A stretch of 45,822 nt of DNA. Origin: Muribaculaceae bacterium. GTDB taxonomy: Bacteria; Bacteroidota; Bacteroidia; Bacteroidales; Muribaculaceae. Numbering within the stretch: position 1 is the first letter of the stretch; each line of letters begins with the position of its first letter. Shown one piece after another: positions 8,843 through 17,480 of this stretch. The notes beneath the pieces were generated by a model. It made no database searches. It was given only the letters and a program-made list of their open reading frames with translations, and had not been told where the DNA came from. The position numbers were made by a program, and so were the translations under genes. The stretch is taken from NCBI GenBank assembly GCA_023662835.1, contig JAMPII010000013.1:1-45822 (forward strand), read 5' to 3'.

Positions 8843-10894
8843 ATGAAAAAGTTTGTAACAACTCGCATTATCCTGTATTTTGTTTGTGTAGTTCTAGCCC
8901 TGTGGCTAATGCCGCGGCAGCAGGCCAATACATATAAATATGAACTGGGCAAACCATGGACATATGCCTTGCTGACGGCTCCGGCCGATATGCCGGTGTA
9001 TCCCGATTCGCTGACCGCCACATCGATACGCGACAGTATAAACGCAACGTTCCGTCCTGTTTACCGACGCGACAACAATATCGAGAAACAGGCTATTGCC
9101 GATTTCGCCGACCGTATAAATAATGCGGATTCTCTTCATCTCACTCCGGGCCAGCGCAACAGCCTAATAGCTAGCTTGACTGCACTGCTGGAAAACGGGA
9201 TTGTCGATTCAGAAACGTATGCTGCCATACGCTCGGGCTCGTTGCCTCAGGTAAGATTTATTCACGACGATGTTGCAATTTCGGCTCCGACAAAGGATTA
9301 CCTGTCGCCACGCGAGGCATACTCTCGAATCGACAGTATTTATGCAAGCGATGGAGCGAGCCGACAGGCAATTGTGGCGCTGGGGATGTCGCAGTTTATG
9401 AAGCCGAATATTTTCCCCGATACGCTCCGCAGCAAACAGCTCTATAACGACGTGATGCAAAAGGCTATGGCTCCGGTTGGTGTTATTATGGAGGGTATGA
9501 AGATTATCGACCGTGGCGAAATAATCACCCCGCAAGTTTACACAAACCTGCAAACCTACGAAAAGATAGCCCATCGCCATGCGCCGACGCAAATGAACAT
9601 GCACCATTACCCTATGGCAGGGCAGGCTCTGTACATAATGCTTGTGTTCGGAGGCATATACTTGTTTTTGTATGTTTTCCGTAACCGCATATTCAACTCC
9701 GACAGGGCACTGGTTTTCTTGATGACACTGGCAGTGACGTGTCTGTTGCTGGCTTATGTGATGAGCGAGGCTTTTGCCAACGGCCTCTACCTGATGCCCT
9801 TTACAATAATCCCGATTCTTATTGTTGTGTTTTTCGACGGGCGTACTGCTTTTTTCGTGTATGTCAGTGAAATATTGCTGGCTATGCTGGTTTGTACCTA
9901 CCCGTTGGAGTTTATATTCACTCAGTGGACCGCGGGCGTAGTTGCTCTATGCTCGATGAAGGAGCTGAGCCGCCGCTCGCAACTGGTAAGGACCGCCGGA
10001 TATGTTTTCGTTACATACGTTCTGGCATATGTTGCCATACAGACAATCCAAACTGGAACCATCGAGCGGATAGCTCCTCGTATGATTGGATTGTTCGCTA
10101 TCAATTCGCTGTTCATATCTTTTGCTTATGTGCTGGTGTTTGTTGCTGAAAAATTGTTCGGGTTTGTTTCGTCGGTTACTTTGGTAGAACTGTCGGATGT
10201 AAACAATCCATTGTTGCGCGAACTTTCAGAAGAATGCCCAGGCACATTCCAGCACTCGATGCAGGTAAGTAACCTTGCCTCCGAAGCGGCCCACCGTATC
10301 GGAGCCAACGTTCAGCTGGTGCGTACAGGAGCAATGTACCACGATATAGGAAAGATAAACAATCCAGCCTTTTTTACAGAAAACCAGCATGGCGTTAACC
10401 CGCACGATGCGCTCGACCCGATGCAGAGCGCGCGCGTAGTGATTGGTCACGTAAGCCATGGCCTTCGACGCGCCGAGCGCGAGAAGCTGCCCGTTGTTAT
10501 CCGCGATTTCATTGCGCAGCATCACGGCCGCGGAAAGGCAATGTATTTTTATAACACCTATGCCAATGCCCATCCTGACGAAGAGGTGGATCCGGCGCCA
10601 TTCACGTATCCCGGTCCGAATCCGCAAACGGTTGAGGCGTCGGTACTGATGATGGCCGATGCCGTCGAGGCAGCCTCCCGGTCGCTGAAAGATCATACGG
10701 CGGAAAGCATATCCGCTTTGGTGAACAAGATTATCGATTCGCAGATAGCGCAAGGCCTGCATAAAGAATCGCCCATTTCGTTCCGCGATGTGGAAACGGT
10801 TAAACAGGCTTTCATTGAGCGCCTGCGAACCATTTATCATGCCAGAATCAGCTACCCTGACCTGAAGAAGGACATCGCAAAGGAACAAAATTAG
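8843..10894 (+). CDS. 7TM-HD membrane phosphohydrolase, PgpH-type c-di-AMP phosphodiesterase
   Basis: Membrane protein of 683 residues. It has one N-terminal membrane helix (about 9-27), a large extracytoplasmic region (about 40-260), a block of about seven membrane helices (about 260-450) and a cytoplasmic HD domain. The HD domain shows FQHSMQVSNLASEAA, HDIGK (His500-Asp501), GHVSHG, AQHHG and MMADAVEAASRSL, the metal-binding pattern of the 7TMR-HD family. PgpH members hydrolyse cyclic di-AMP, so that is the likely substrate; it has not been shown for this protein. It follows rsh by 5 bp, which suggests joint expression of two nucleotide-signal enzymes. Confidence 0.9.
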   Translation: MKKFVTTRIILYFVCVVLALWLMPRQQANTYKYELGKPWTYALLTAPADMPVYPDSLTATSIRDSINATFRPVYRRDNNIEKQAIADFADRINNADSLHLTPGQRNSLIASLTALLENGIVDSETYAAIRSGSLPQVRFIHDDVAISAPTKDYLSPREAYSRIDSIYASDGASRQAIVALGMSQFMKPNIFPDTLRSKQLYNDVMQKAMAPVGVIMEGMKIIDRGEIITPQVYTNLQTYEKIAHRHAPTQMNMHHYPMAGQALYIMLVFGGIYLFLYVFRNRIFNSDRALVFLMTLAVTCLLLAYVMSEAFANGLYLMPFTIIPILIVVFFDGRTAFFVYVSEILLAMLVCTYPLEFIFTQWTAGVVALCSMKELSRRSQLVRTAGYVFVTYVLAYVAIQTIQTGTIERIAPRMIGLFAINSLFISFAYVLVFVAEKLFGFVSSVTLVELSDVNNPLLRELSEECPGTFQHSMQVSNLASEAAHRIGANVQLVRTGAMYHDIGKINNPAFFTENQHGVNPHDALDPMQSARVVIGHVSHGLRRAEREKLPVVIRDFIAQHHGRGKAMYFYNTYANAHPDEEVDPAPFTYPGPNPQTVEASVLMMADAVEAASRSLKDHTAESISALVNKIIDSQIAQGLHKESPISFRDVETVKQAFIERLRTIYHARISYPDLKKDIAKEQN

Positions 10895-10932
10895 CCAACC
10901 GATGTTTATATAATTGATACATAATTACATCA

Positions 10933-11448
10933 ATGATGATACTGTTTATCATAGCAATAATTATGGCAGTGGCCTCTCTGTTGTTAAGTTGCCGCCCGTA
11001 TGTTCCGGCCTATATTGTGGCATATGCATCGTTGTGGGTGCTTCGTTGGAGCGATATGGCTCATCCCGGCAATTGGTTGCTGGCATCATGGGGTATAGTG
11101 GTGGCAATAATGCTTGCTATTGAGCTGGCTCAACCAAAGGCTTTGACAAAGGCAACAAACGGGTTGGTTTATATGTCGGTTGGCGCTTTGGCTGGAACTA
11201 TGGTTGGACTTTGCGCTGCAACTTATCTGTGGATGGTTGTAGGCGCAGCCGTGGGAACGCTATTTGGAACTTTGGTTTATATGCGTACACCCGCCGGTGA
11301 GGCTCTCGGATTTGCCTCTCCCCAATTTTTCCGATATGTTCCCGCTAAATTTTTTCCGACGGTAATCACCTACTGCCTGCTGGGAATTTTCGTTCTGCTT
11401 CTGCTGATGAGGTTCGCGCCGGCCACAGCATTAAACCAAATGCCTTGA
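10933..11448 (+). CDS. Small multi-pass membrane protein of unknown function
   Basis: A 171-residue, very hydrophobic protein with about five membrane segments and glycine/alanine-rich helices (VGALAGTMVGL, VVGAAVGTLFGTL). I do not recognise a named family. The glycine-rich repeats recall small DUF456-like or glycine-zipper membrane proteins, but the likeness is weak. It starts 38 bp after the 7TM-HD gene and ends 33 bp before the DUF4919 gene on the same strand, so it is probably in the rsh operon. Two adjacent start codons (MM) exist; the first was taken. Confidence 0.7.
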   Translation: MMILFIIAIIMAVASLLLSCRPYVPAYIVAYASLWVLRWSDMAHPGNWLLASWGIVVAIMLAIELAQPKALTKATNGLVYMSVGALAGTMVGLCAATYLWMVVGAAVGTLFGTLVYMRTPAGEALGFASPQFFRYVPAKFFPTVITYCLLGIFVLLLLMRFAPATALNQMP

Positions 11449-11481
11449 CGGCAGTCAAACCAACCAAAACCGAATTGAAAA

Positions 11482-12195
11482 ATGAGATACCTCACCATAA
11501 CACTCCTTGCATTTGTTGCTTTGCTCACCTTCACATCGGCCAAACACGAAACTCAAAAACTCGTGCGCGAAAAGCCGGATATGGAGGAGATCAAGAAGTC
11601 GACCTGCGACCCTGCGTCGAAAATGTACTTTCCAAAACTGTATAAGCAATTTAAGTCGAACGACACGACGATGACTCTCGACCAGATGCGCCATCTTTAT
11701 CTTGGCTATATTTATCAAGAGGATTATAACCCGTACCGTCAAAGCCCTTACAGTTCGAAAGTTGAAGAACTTTATATGCGCGACAAACACACTCACGCCG
11801 AGTGTGACACGATAATCCGCTACGCAGAAAAGTCGCTCAACGACGACCCATTCGATTTGCGACAAATGTCGTTCTTAATCTATGCCTACCGCGAGAAGAA
11901 GAAGAACAACATGGCCGCGATAATGCAATGGAAACTCAACCATTTGCTAGAAGCGATAATATCGACCGGTACCGGGCTTGATGCCGAAAACGCATGGGTG
12001 GTAAATAATCCGCAGCATGAATATAATTTGCTTAACTTTCAGGATTATATTGTTGAAAGCCAGGAGGATGTTCCTCCATACTACGACTATATAACGGTGA
12101 AGGCTAATGGCGATACAGACGATCCTAAAGGCTTTTATTTCAATATCCTCTACCTTTTGGAGCAGTACAACAAAAAGTTCCCCGACACGATGTAG
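11482..12195 (+). CDS. DUF4919 family secreted protein
   Basis: 237 residues with an N-terminal signal peptide (about 1-20, ending LLTFTSAK). The mature part is alpha-helical and polar, with features I associate with DUF4919 of Bacteroidetes: MYFPKLYKQF, MTLDQMRHLYLGYIYQEDYNPYR, and KGFYFNILYLLEQYNKKFP at the C-terminus. Function unknown; the helical repeat character suggests a periplasmic binding or scaffold role. Last gene of the rsh operon, followed by a short hairpin with a T run. Confidence 0.8.
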   Translation: MRYLTITLLAFVALLTFTSAKHETQKLVREKPDMEEIKKSTCDPASKMYFPKLYKQFKSNDTTMTLDQMRHLYLGYIYQEDYNPYRQSPYSSKVEELYMRDKHTHAECDTIIRYAEKSLNDDPFDLRQMSFLIYAYREKKKNNMAAIMQWKLNHLLEAIISTGTGLDAENAWVVNNPQHEYNLLNFQDYIVESQEDVPPYYDYITVKANGDTDDPKGFYFNILYLLEQYNKKFPDTM

Positions 12196-12212
12196 CAAAT
12201 CAGTTGCTTTTT
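12194..12212 (+). terminator. Short putative intrinsic terminator after DUF4919 gene
   Basis: AGCAA (12194-12198) and TTGCT (12204-12208) form a 5-bp stem with a 5-nt loop, followed directly by T residues up to 12212. It overlaps the stop codon of the DUF4919 gene. The stem is short, so termination may be partial. Confidence 0.35.
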
Positions 12213-12286
12213 ATCAAAGGGCGAGTGTTGGTTAAACTTTTTGGAAGTAGTTGTGTCATATAAGTAAACAGTAAAATATTATAGTT

Positions 12287-13204
12287 ATGAAAACGATGGC
12301 ACGCATATTCTCAATTCTGCTTCTGGCTATGGTAATTGCAGCTCCTAACTCGTATGCCGACAATAGTCGCACGTCGGGCAATCGCAATGGCGGCCGAGGC
12401 GAGCAACCTGCTGTAGTACATAACAACCACCGGCAGCATACTCAACATCAGGCTCCACAGCGGCAGAACCTGCGTCCCGCTCCCGGCAAGCATGACAATA
12501 AGGGGGTATCGAACCGACCTAATCATAACTATCACAACCCCGGGCACAACAATCATAACTCTCACGGCACATTTAACAGGCACGGTAACATTAACCGGCC
12601 GTCGCACAACACAGGTCATGGCGTAGGACATGTGCAGGCTCCACGCCCGCCACATAAACCTAATGTAGTAGCATATCGTCCGCCTCACCGTCCGGTTGTT
12701 GCCCCGCCTTACCGTCCTCATCGTCCGGTTCCGGGACCGTGGCACCGTCCGGTAAAGCCTCACGGCTGGCATCCGGCGCCCTACGCTCCGTTGTTGAGCA
12801 CAATGCTCGGAGTCGCTTTCGGCACGGCATTGAATGTCGCCATCAATCAGTTGATAAATAATGGCTATAACGTAAGCGGTTACAATGCGAATACAGTGTT
12901 TCTGACCGATGTCAGTCAAGCCGGTTACCTCTGGCCCGACGCAACTTTCTATTATAGTAATGGATATTTGGATAGATCGCAGTTCTACTACTCGTTGCCT
13001 TACAATGATTATGGCCGTTACAACTCGCTCTATAGGGCTTTCAGTAATAATTATGGCTATCCGGTTAATGTTGTAAATACTCCGGCCAATATGTCGGCAA
13101 CCTGGTTTGCTCCAAATCAAGGCTATATAACCCTCCAGTATGGAAGCGGTTCGAGTTGGTCGCTACCCGGCCGTTTCGTCACCACTCTTACTGTCGGTAT
13201 ATAG
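12287..13204 (+). CDS. Secreted His/Pro/Asn-rich protein of unknown function
   Basis: 305 residues: a signal peptide (about 1-25, ending NSYAD), then about 140 residues extremely rich in His, Asn, Arg and Pro (HNNHRQHTQHQ, HNYHNPGHNNHNSHG, then RPPHRP-type repeats), a hydrophobic stretch (about 168-185), and a Tyr/Asn-rich, glycine-containing C-terminal domain ending VTTLTVGI. The His-rich part could bind metal ions; that is inference from composition only. I do not recognise a family. Its last 42 bases overlap the convergent rsmF gene on the other strand, both reading frames being open there. Confidence 0.75.
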   Translation: MKTMARIFSILLLAMVIAAPNSYADNSRTSGNRNGGRGEQPAVVHNNHRQHTQHQAPQRQNLRPAPGKHDNKGVSNRPNHNYHNPGHNNHNSHGTFNRHGNINRPSHNTGHGVGHVQAPRPPHKPNVVAYRPPHRPVVAPPYRPHRPVPGPWHRPVKPHGWHPAPYAPLLSTMLGVAFGTALNVAINQLINNGYNVSGYNANTVFLTDVSQAGYLWPDATFYYSNGYLDRSQFYYSLPYNDYGRYNSLYRAFSNNYGYPVNVVNTPANMSATWFAPNQGYITLQYGSGSSWSLPGRFVTTLTVGI

Positions 13205-14554
13205 CGCCGGTGCTGATTCGGGCGCGTGAGTAGATAATATGCGCCAGGGTGCAGGATAAAGATTGTTGGCTCTGTTCCCCAGATTTTTTACAAAACCCAG
13301 CGGCTTTTTGCGGTAGGTCAGTAATACCATTCCGCGCGGAGCCGCTTCGGGTAGTGTTACGGCTTGTCGTTGGAGATATGCAATGGCTGTTGGATAGTCT
13401 ACGTCGTAACTAGCAAACGCATTGTCGGTCAGCTCGAGCGACATAGCCAGCGCTTGTTGCGGAATAATATCGGAGCCTTTTACAGTAGCAATACATATTC
13501 CTCCGGGGTTCACCATTTTCAGTTTAGTATTGAATATTGCCAGAGCTTGTTCCCATCGGCGTGGTTGCGCGTAGTACAGCTCACCAAACGGCTTGATAGA
13601 GAATTCGTCGGGCGTAGAGAGCCATTTTCGTGCGGCATCCGCAACCGGAGGAGCAATCTTGCATTTTGTTTTTTCTTTAAAGGGAGGAGTCTTAGCCGTC
13701 TGTTCCCCTTTTTTACGCAGAATGGCAACGGTGAGCCCTTCGCCGCGTACACGTCCGGGCAGAAAGTGGAAACAGTGGCCGCGTTTGGTAACGCCCCATT
13801 GTTGCGGCATATCAAAGTTGACGATTTCCGCATCGGCGAACTCGTTGAGCATATAGTTTACTATCATGCTGTTTTCCTTGTCGTTAAACGTGCAAGTGGA
13901 GTAAATCATGTAGCCGCCGGGTGCTAATGCTTGCCAAAGGTTGGCGGTTATGTCGCGTTGCAATGCGGCGCAATTCTCAACTAGTTCGGGAGTCCATTGT
14001 TTGACAGCTTCAGGGTCCTTGCGGAACATGCCTTCGCCTGAGCATGGCACATCAGCGATGATGAGATTAAACATTTCGCGAAGCTTGGCCAGGCGGCTAG
14101 TGTCGCCGTGACTGACGGCAACCATCGGGTTGCCCCATCGAGTCAGGTTTTGGTTGAGCACATCGGCACGCAGAGATACATATTCGTTGGCCAGCATGAA
14201 GCTCCCCTTGGGCAGGGCATCGATGGCTGCGATTGTTTTTCCGCCCGGTGCGGCGCAAGCATCAAGGCAGAGCAATGGGCCGAGGCCAGCTGTAAGTTGC
14301 GCAACAATGTAATTATGAATCATCGACGATGCATCCTGAACGTAGTAGATGCCTTGATGAAGCGCGGGGTCGAAAGTGAATTGCGGCCGCGACGCCAGGT
14401 AGGCGCCTTGTTGGCACCATTCGACGCGTTGCAGAGCGTCGGGTACATCGGCTCCTCGAGCAGCGTTGAAACGCACGCTAACCGTAGGTTCTCCATTTTC
14501 CAGTGCTTCGGCCAGCCCGTCAAATTCGCACTCAAATCCTTCCGGTAGTTTCAT
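13163..14554 (-). CDS. rsmF: RsmF-like rRNA (cytosine-C5)-methyltransferase
   Basis: SAM-dependent NOL1/NOP2/Sun family enzyme that methylates cytosine in rRNA. The 463-residue protein has the SAM-binding motif DACAAPGGKT, the motif IV cysteine in DVPCSGEGMFRKD, and the catalytic cysteine in YSTCTFNDKEN. The C-terminal part (LGFVKNLGNRANNLYPAPWRI) matches the PUA-like tail of the RsmF/YebU branch, which is why I prefer RsmF over RsmB. The N-terminus is short compared with most RsmF proteins. Last gene of the zupT-glsA-glsB operon, 12 bp after the lipocalin-like gene, and convergent with the His-rich gene with a 42-bp overlap. Confidence 0.88.
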   Translation of the reverse strand: MKLPEGFECEFDGLAEALENGEPTVSVRFNAARGADVPDALQRVEWCQQGAYLASRPQFTFDPALHQGIYYVQDASSMIHNYIVAQLTAGLGPLLCLDACAAPGGKTIAAIDALPKGSFMLANEYVSLRADVLNQNLTRWGNPMVAVSHGDTSRLAKLREMFNLIIADVPCSGEGMFRKDPEAVKQWTPELVENCAALQRDITANLWQALAPGGYMIYSTCTFNDKENSMIVNYMLNEFADAEIVNFDMPQQWGVTKRGHCFHFLPGRVRGEGLTVAILRKKGEQTAKTPPFKEKTKCKIAPPVADAARKWLSTPDEFSIKPFGELYYAQPRRWEQALAIFNTKLKMVNPGGICIATVKGSDIIPQQALAMSLELTDNAFASYDVDYPTAIAYLQRQAVTLPEAAPRGMVLLTYRKKPLGFVKNLGNRANNLYPAPWRILSTHAPESAPALYTDSKSGDETAG

Positions 14555-14566
14555 CGATGATTGGAG

Positions 14567-15004
14567 TTATGGTTTGCGGAGGCGGTAGGTGTAGTTGCCG
14601 CGGGTTAGGGTCATGCGGGTAGAGGTGAGGCGGTCGACGTGGAGTAGGTTGTCGCCGGCGTCGAGGCCTGTGATGGGGAGTGGGAGATAGACGGGGTCGT
14701 CGGGTTGGTGAAGTTCGTCGTGGTGGTCGAAGTTGAGCAGGAGAGTGTTTTTGTCGGCCCACCTCCATTGTCCCCAGCGGTTGTCAGCCTCGTGGTGGGG
14801 AAGAATTTCACGCAGGCAAACAACGCTGTTTTGGAACATCCAGAAAACATTCTGGTTGTAGTCGGCAACGGGTTGTCCATCGACGGTTATCTCGGTCATT
14901 TGCCAACTGCCAAACAGGGGGCCGATGTCGCCGTCGTTGTGGGTGCAGCCACTGATTGCTGTAAATAGCAGGATGCTTAATATTACGAGAGTTATTTTTT
15001 TCAT
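14567..15004 (-). CDS. Lipocalin-like lipoprotein
   Basis: A 145-residue lipoprotein with signal MKKITLVILSILLFTAIS and lipobox ending in Cys20 (SGC). The mature part begins with GSWQMTEITVDGQ and continues as short beta strands (VFWMFQNSVVCLRE, LLLNFDHHDELHQ, RMTLTRGNYTYRLRK). This is the pattern of the small Bacteroidetes lipocalin-like families, which usually bind hydrophobic molecules. The exact DUF is not certain. It lies 2 bp after the Wzi-like gene, so the two are translated from one message; a joint role in the outer membrane is inference. Confidence 0.75.
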   Translation of the reverse strand: MKKITLVILSILLFTAISGCTHNDGDIGPLFGSWQMTEITVDGQPVADYNQNVFWMFQNSVVCLREILPHHEADNRWGQWRWADKNTLLLNFDHHDELHQPDDPVYLPLPITGLDAGDNLLHVDRLTSTRMTLTRGNYTYRLRKP

Positions 15005-15006
15005 GA

Positions 15007-16524
15007 TTACAAGTGGAGCCTGAGGCCAAAACCAAAGCCGACATTGTTGCCCAGGAGGCGGCCGTGGTCCATGCCGAACTGGGCGGTAAGAGTTAGTATG
15101 TCGTCGTTGTCGGGGTTATAGTTGCATTCTACCATCCAGCATGTTGCTTCGGCGGGTTTTATGCGTTGAATGAAGGCTGATCCGAGGCTTCGTCGCCATG
15201 AACCCATGGCTTTGTAGCTTACGGTTTTTGATAAGTTGCCGGTAAGGGCTGCGTGGAACCCTTTTATGCGGGTGTCGACGAAGCGCATGTAGCCGTCGGT
15301 GTTGTAGATTGTTGATGGGAGCATGGGGGTGCCTTGCGACATGCCGTAGTAGGCGTAGCCGTTGTAGTAGTAGTTGTTGTAGTAGTCGTCGGCTCCGGTT
15401 GCTTCACCGGTCAGGTTGGTGTTGGTGTTGTCGACGGGGTCCCAATGTAGGGGGCCTGATTGGTTGGTGAAGTCGATGTACTCGACAACGGCTCCACTGA
15501 CGATGCTTTTTTTCGACGATTTATATTCTAAGCCCCATAATCCGTCCCAGCCGTTTAGTTTTCCTACGCCGGAACCATCTTCCCAGGGCCATTGGAAGTA
15601 GGCTTTAATTTGGTCGCCGCACGGGAATCTATAGCTGGCCATAAAGTCCCAAGAACCCAGATGGTTGCCTACATAGTAGGAATCACCCGTGCGGGGAATA
15701 AGCATGTCAATGAAACTTTGAAAATTTATTGGCTGCCGGTCGGTGCGCGTCAGTTTTCCGTCCTGATAGGTTCGCTGAGTTCCTCCAACTTGTGAAGCGG
15801 CCTGCATTCCGAAGGTGATTTGGATGCTTTTTGCGGGGTTAAGCCTAAAATACAGACGGCGGTAGCTGTTCCATCGGCCGGTGGTTATGAATGAGTTGTA
15901 ATAGTTGTAGTGGCGTTTGAGCCAGTCGTTGTCGAGTGGCTTTCCGATAAACAGTTCGGCGTTAATCTGGAACCATCCGTTAGTGAAGGGTACGTCCAAA
16001 AAACGGAGGAATCCGGCTCGGAGTCCGGGCATTGGGCGTGCGTTGGCTCCCCAGGTTATGTCGCCGCTCGATAGTTGGTCGTTGAGCAGTGCTGAACCTG
16101 TTTCTTTCAGCCCGGCGGTTACGAATACGCTCCGGAAGGCTGCAGTTACGAAGGCTTGTTGTAGCCAAACCCAACGTGGCGTTACCTTGTGGGTGGCCCA
16201 TGATGAAGTTGCGGTATGGTAGCGTTCGTAGGCTGTTGCGGATTGTGAGGCCATGTCAAGTTCCACACCCCAGCGCCATTGGAAGTGGCGCGAAGTGCGG
16301 TGGTATTCTCCTAGGGAGAAACTTGCCAGATATGTATTGCGCTGGGTTACTTCGCCGTAGCGGTTCGACATCATGTAGTAGGGAGCTAAGTTGCCGCTTC
16401 CGGTGTTGAACCATTGTGTGAGACCCGGTTCGAAATGCAGAGGATTGCTTTCGGCTAGGGCTTGGCCGCAATTTAATGCGGCCAAGGCAATTATGATGGC
16501 CGATATTTTTTTCAGGGGTTGCAT
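15007..16524 (-). CDS. Wzi-family outer-membrane beta-barrel (capsule assembly)
   Basis: 505 residues with a signal peptide (ending GQALAES), followed by a barrel with many alternating aromatic strands. The start GLTQWFNTGSGNLAPYYMMSNRYGEV and later GLKETGSALLNDQLSSGDI and the C-terminal LGNNVGFGFGLRLHL fit the capsule assembly Wzi family. Wzi proteins anchor surface polysaccharide at the outer membrane. A Tyr/Asn-rich insertion (DDYYNNYYYNGYAYYG) is probably a surface loop. It overlaps the glsB gene by 13 bp, which links it to the lipid genes by translational coupling. Family call is good; a true capsule role is not shown. Confidence 0.8.
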   Translation of the reverse strand: MQPLKKISAIIIALAALNCGQALAESNPLHFEPGLTQWFNTGSGNLAPYYMMSNRYGEVTQRNTYLASFSLGEYHRTSRHFQWRWGVELDMASQSATAYERYHTATSSWATHKVTPRWVWLQQAFVTAAFRSVFVTAGLKETGSALLNDQLSSGDITWGANARPMPGLRAGFLRFLDVPFTNGWFQINAELFIGKPLDNDWLKRHYNYYNSFITTGRWNSYRRLYFRLNPAKSIQITFGMQAASQVGGTQRTYQDGKLTRTDRQPINFQSFIDMLIPRTGDSYYVGNHLGSWDFMASYRFPCGDQIKAYFQWPWEDGSGVGKLNGWDGLWGLEYKSSKKSIVSGAVVEYIDFTNQSGPLHWDPVDNTNTNLTGEATGADDYYNNYYYNGYAYYGMSQGTPMLPSTIYNTDGYMRFVDTRIKGFHAALTGNLSKTVSYKAMGSWRRSLGSAFIQRIKPAEATCWMVECNYNPDNDDILTLTAQFGMDHGRLLGNNVGFGFGLRLHL

Positions 16525-17474
16525 GCTTTGGAGTCGGAGGGGAAGAATGAACCGATATGCCGACCCTTCTTTTCTTCGAAAATTTCGTCGATGACAAAGA
16601 AAATGCCCGACTCTTCGACGTTGCCGAACTCGGTGTTAATAGCAGTTCCGAACATACGCATCGATGGAGAGAGGCTCATGTAGGCGTTAACGAGGGGGGG
16701 GATGTTAATGCCATGGTCGCGTATTGCTTTGTTGAGCACTTTGTAATCGTCCTTGAATGTTGATCCGGAAAATAGTTTTTCCATTGATTGATTGTCGATT
16801 CCTGCTTTCAGCGGGATGATAGGCTCAACGAGATTGTCCTTGTCGGGGAAGTGCTTTAACAGGAAGTAGAGAATCATGTTGCGGCATTCCGAATTGTAGT
16901 TCGGGTACATAGTTACCTTGCCGAACAGGTAGCGCATCTGGGGGTAGACAACGGTTAGTGCCCCCAGTCCGTCCCACAAGTTGTCGAGTGTGTAAAGCGC
17001 TCTGACGCCATCGCGTGTTGCTTGTTGCTCGATTCGGACAAAGGAGCGGCCTAGTTCAATGGTGTAAGGCAGGTAATTGTTGATGAATTCGTCGGAGAAA
17101 CGGAAGATGTGGCTTGTGGCCAGGCGTGGTGAGCCGTCGGCGTTAAGCCGGATGTCGTGGCCGGCTATAAAACGGTAGCCGCCAAGAATTTCGCGTGATT
17201 TTGGATCCCAAACAACAAGCTGTCGGCAAGGGGGATCCATGAGGTCGAATTCGTCGATGTCGCAATCTTTGCCAGTTCCGCCTCCTGCAGCGCGGAAAGA
17301 AATTTCGCGTAGCCGGCCGATTTCGTGCATCACATTCGGAGCGTGTCGGCCATCGACAATGTATATTTGGTTTCCCCCCTTGCAGGTGTCGCGCAAAAAT
17401 CGGTCGTGGGTCAGCTCGCTTTCCAGGAGGTCGACGTTGACAGCATCAATGATGGGGGTAGAAAATTGATTCAT
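16512..17474 (-). CDS. glsB: Glycine lipid N-acyltransferase GlsB (hemolysin/OlsB-like)
   Basis: Attaches a 3-hydroxy fatty acid to the amino group of glycine, the first step of glycine lipid synthesis in Bacteroides. The 320-residue protein has the OlsB/hemolysin-type acyltransferase pattern: IYIVDGRHAPNVMHEIGRLREISFRAAGGG, then GGYRFIAG, YTIELGRSFVR and GLGALTVVYPQMRYLFGKVTMYP. It is followed by the C-terminal region SLSPSMRMFGTAINTEFGNVEESGI. It is 6 bp downstream of the HX5D acyltransferase glsA; this adjacency is the known arrangement of the glycine lipid pair and is the main reason for the symbol. Confidence 0.85.
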   Translation of the reverse strand: MNQFSTPIIDAVNVDLLESELTHDRFLRDTCKGGNQIYIVDGRHAPNVMHEIGRLREISFRAAGGGTGKDCDIDEFDLMDPPCRQLVVWDPKSREILGGYRFIAGHDIRLNADGSPRLATSHIFRFSDEFINNYLPYTIELGRSFVRIEQQATRDGVRALYTLDNLWDGLGALTVVYPQMRYLFGKVTMYPNYNSECRNMILYFLLKHFPDKDNLVEPIIPLKAGIDNQSMEKLFSGSTFKDDYKVLNKAIRDHGINIPPLVNAYMSLSPSMRMFGTAINTEFGNVEESGIFFVIDEIFEEKKGRHIGSFFPSDSKACNP

Positions 17475-17480
17475 AATGTG

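Noticed and set aside
12311-13120. 269-residue open frame antisense to the His-rich gene
   Set aside because: Val/Arg/Ile-rich mirror of the His/Pro codons; no start context or homology.
15361-15400. Short GTAGTAGTTGTTG-type microsatellite
   Set aside because: Encodes the Tyr/Asn-rich loop of the Wzi-like protein in frame; simple codon repetition rather than a separate repeat feature.
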